From positions 18,850,501 through 18,914,500 of the forward strand of contig OZ018417.1 of the NCBI GenBank assembly GCA_963969595.1: DNA of 64,000 bases. Direction: 5' to 3'. Each line of letters opens with the position of its first letter. Within the stretch, counting starts at the first letter, position 1. Shown here one piece after another: positions 63,627 through 64,000 of this stretch. The notes beneath the pieces are model-generated. The model saw only the letters and a list, made by a program, of their open reading frames with translations, searched no databases and was not told the DNA's origin. The position numbers were made by a program, and so were the translations under genes. The DNA comes from Neckera pumila (Eukaryota; Streptophyta; Bryopsida; Hypnales; Neckeraceae).

Positions 63627-64000
63627 GTAACGCACTGCATTCATTTACCCAAACCAGTCATTTCAAATTTTGCTGGCGTGTCTCTAAGAGCCAAAATTGT
63701 GATGTTCAGAGTTCTTAAAAAAACTAGGATACAACTGATTTAGATTTGAGGCATCTACACCTTGATCCTTGAAAAGTTGCATTCAATTACGCAAATCATT
63801 CATTTCAAATTTGTGGCGTGGTTCTGAGAGCCAAATATTGATGTTCAAGTATCCTGAAGTAAAAGACACACTAGGATACAAGTGTTTTAGGTTTGAGGTG
63901 TCATGTATCAGCAGGTGATTGAAACGGTGCCAATTTCGCTGAAATCAGCCATTTTTTTGAATATGAAAATCTCTGAATATTTCGGCCATAGTTTACTCAT
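63627..64000 (+). other. NRT2 second intron, running off the window
   Basis: Begins GTAACGC after the exon end. Two near-repeats (CATTTCAAATTTTGCTGGCG at 63659 and CATTTCAAATTTGTGGCGTG at 63800, followed by similar sequence) indicate a ~140 bp internal duplication. No further exon is seen before 64000. Confidence 0.6.

Overview
The window looks like gene-poor nuclear DNA from a land plant. It holds GT-AG introns, plant-type genes (an NRT2 nitrate transporter, a plant-type phospholipid N-methyltransferase, an HMA-domain protein) and dense, nested transposons in AT-rich intergenic DNA. No operons, tRNA or rRNA genes were seen. The NRT2 exons are GC-rich against an AT-rich background. I cannot fix the lineage from sequence alone. 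A bryophyte, lycophyte or fern-like plant is a guess, because the family copies are recognisable but not typical of any flowering plant I know well.

Four genes can be supported. (1) A plus-strand HMA-domain protein (exons 9489-9573 and 10524-10849), whose metal-binding CxxC is missing. (2) A minus-strand three-exon gene (23042 to 20485) for a 150-residue conserved plant protein of unknown function. (3) A plus-strand two-exon phosphatidyl-N-methylethanolamine N-methyltransferase (53448-54429). (4) The first two coding exons of a high-affinity nitrate transporter NRT2 (62207-63626), which runs off the right edge. They are unrelated single genes separated by repeats.

The rest is mostly mobile DNA. 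The left 1.8 kb is a decayed non-LTR element with a catalytically broken RNase H. From 12.1 to 20.0 kb lies a decayed minus-strand Ty1/copia element, split by a plus-strand Ty3/gypsy integrase-chromodomain fragment, a ~1.1 kb insertion and several small inverted-repeat elements.

The most striking feature is a family of about 16 copies or remnants, usually ~930 bp, that begin TTAA-CCCCTAAAGGACC and end with the inverse. They cover about a fifth of the window. TTAA targets and 5'-CCC ends are the hallmark of piggyBac transposons, which are not familiar components of land plant genomes. Two copies share one TTAA, and one copy carries a near-perfect 274 bp foldback with an 8 bp target duplication. 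Other repeats are two ~0.6 kb long-palindrome elements, a family whose terminal repeats differ between copies but match within a copy, Mutator-like insertions with 10 bp duplications, a (GA)68 microsatellite and a 25-base G run.
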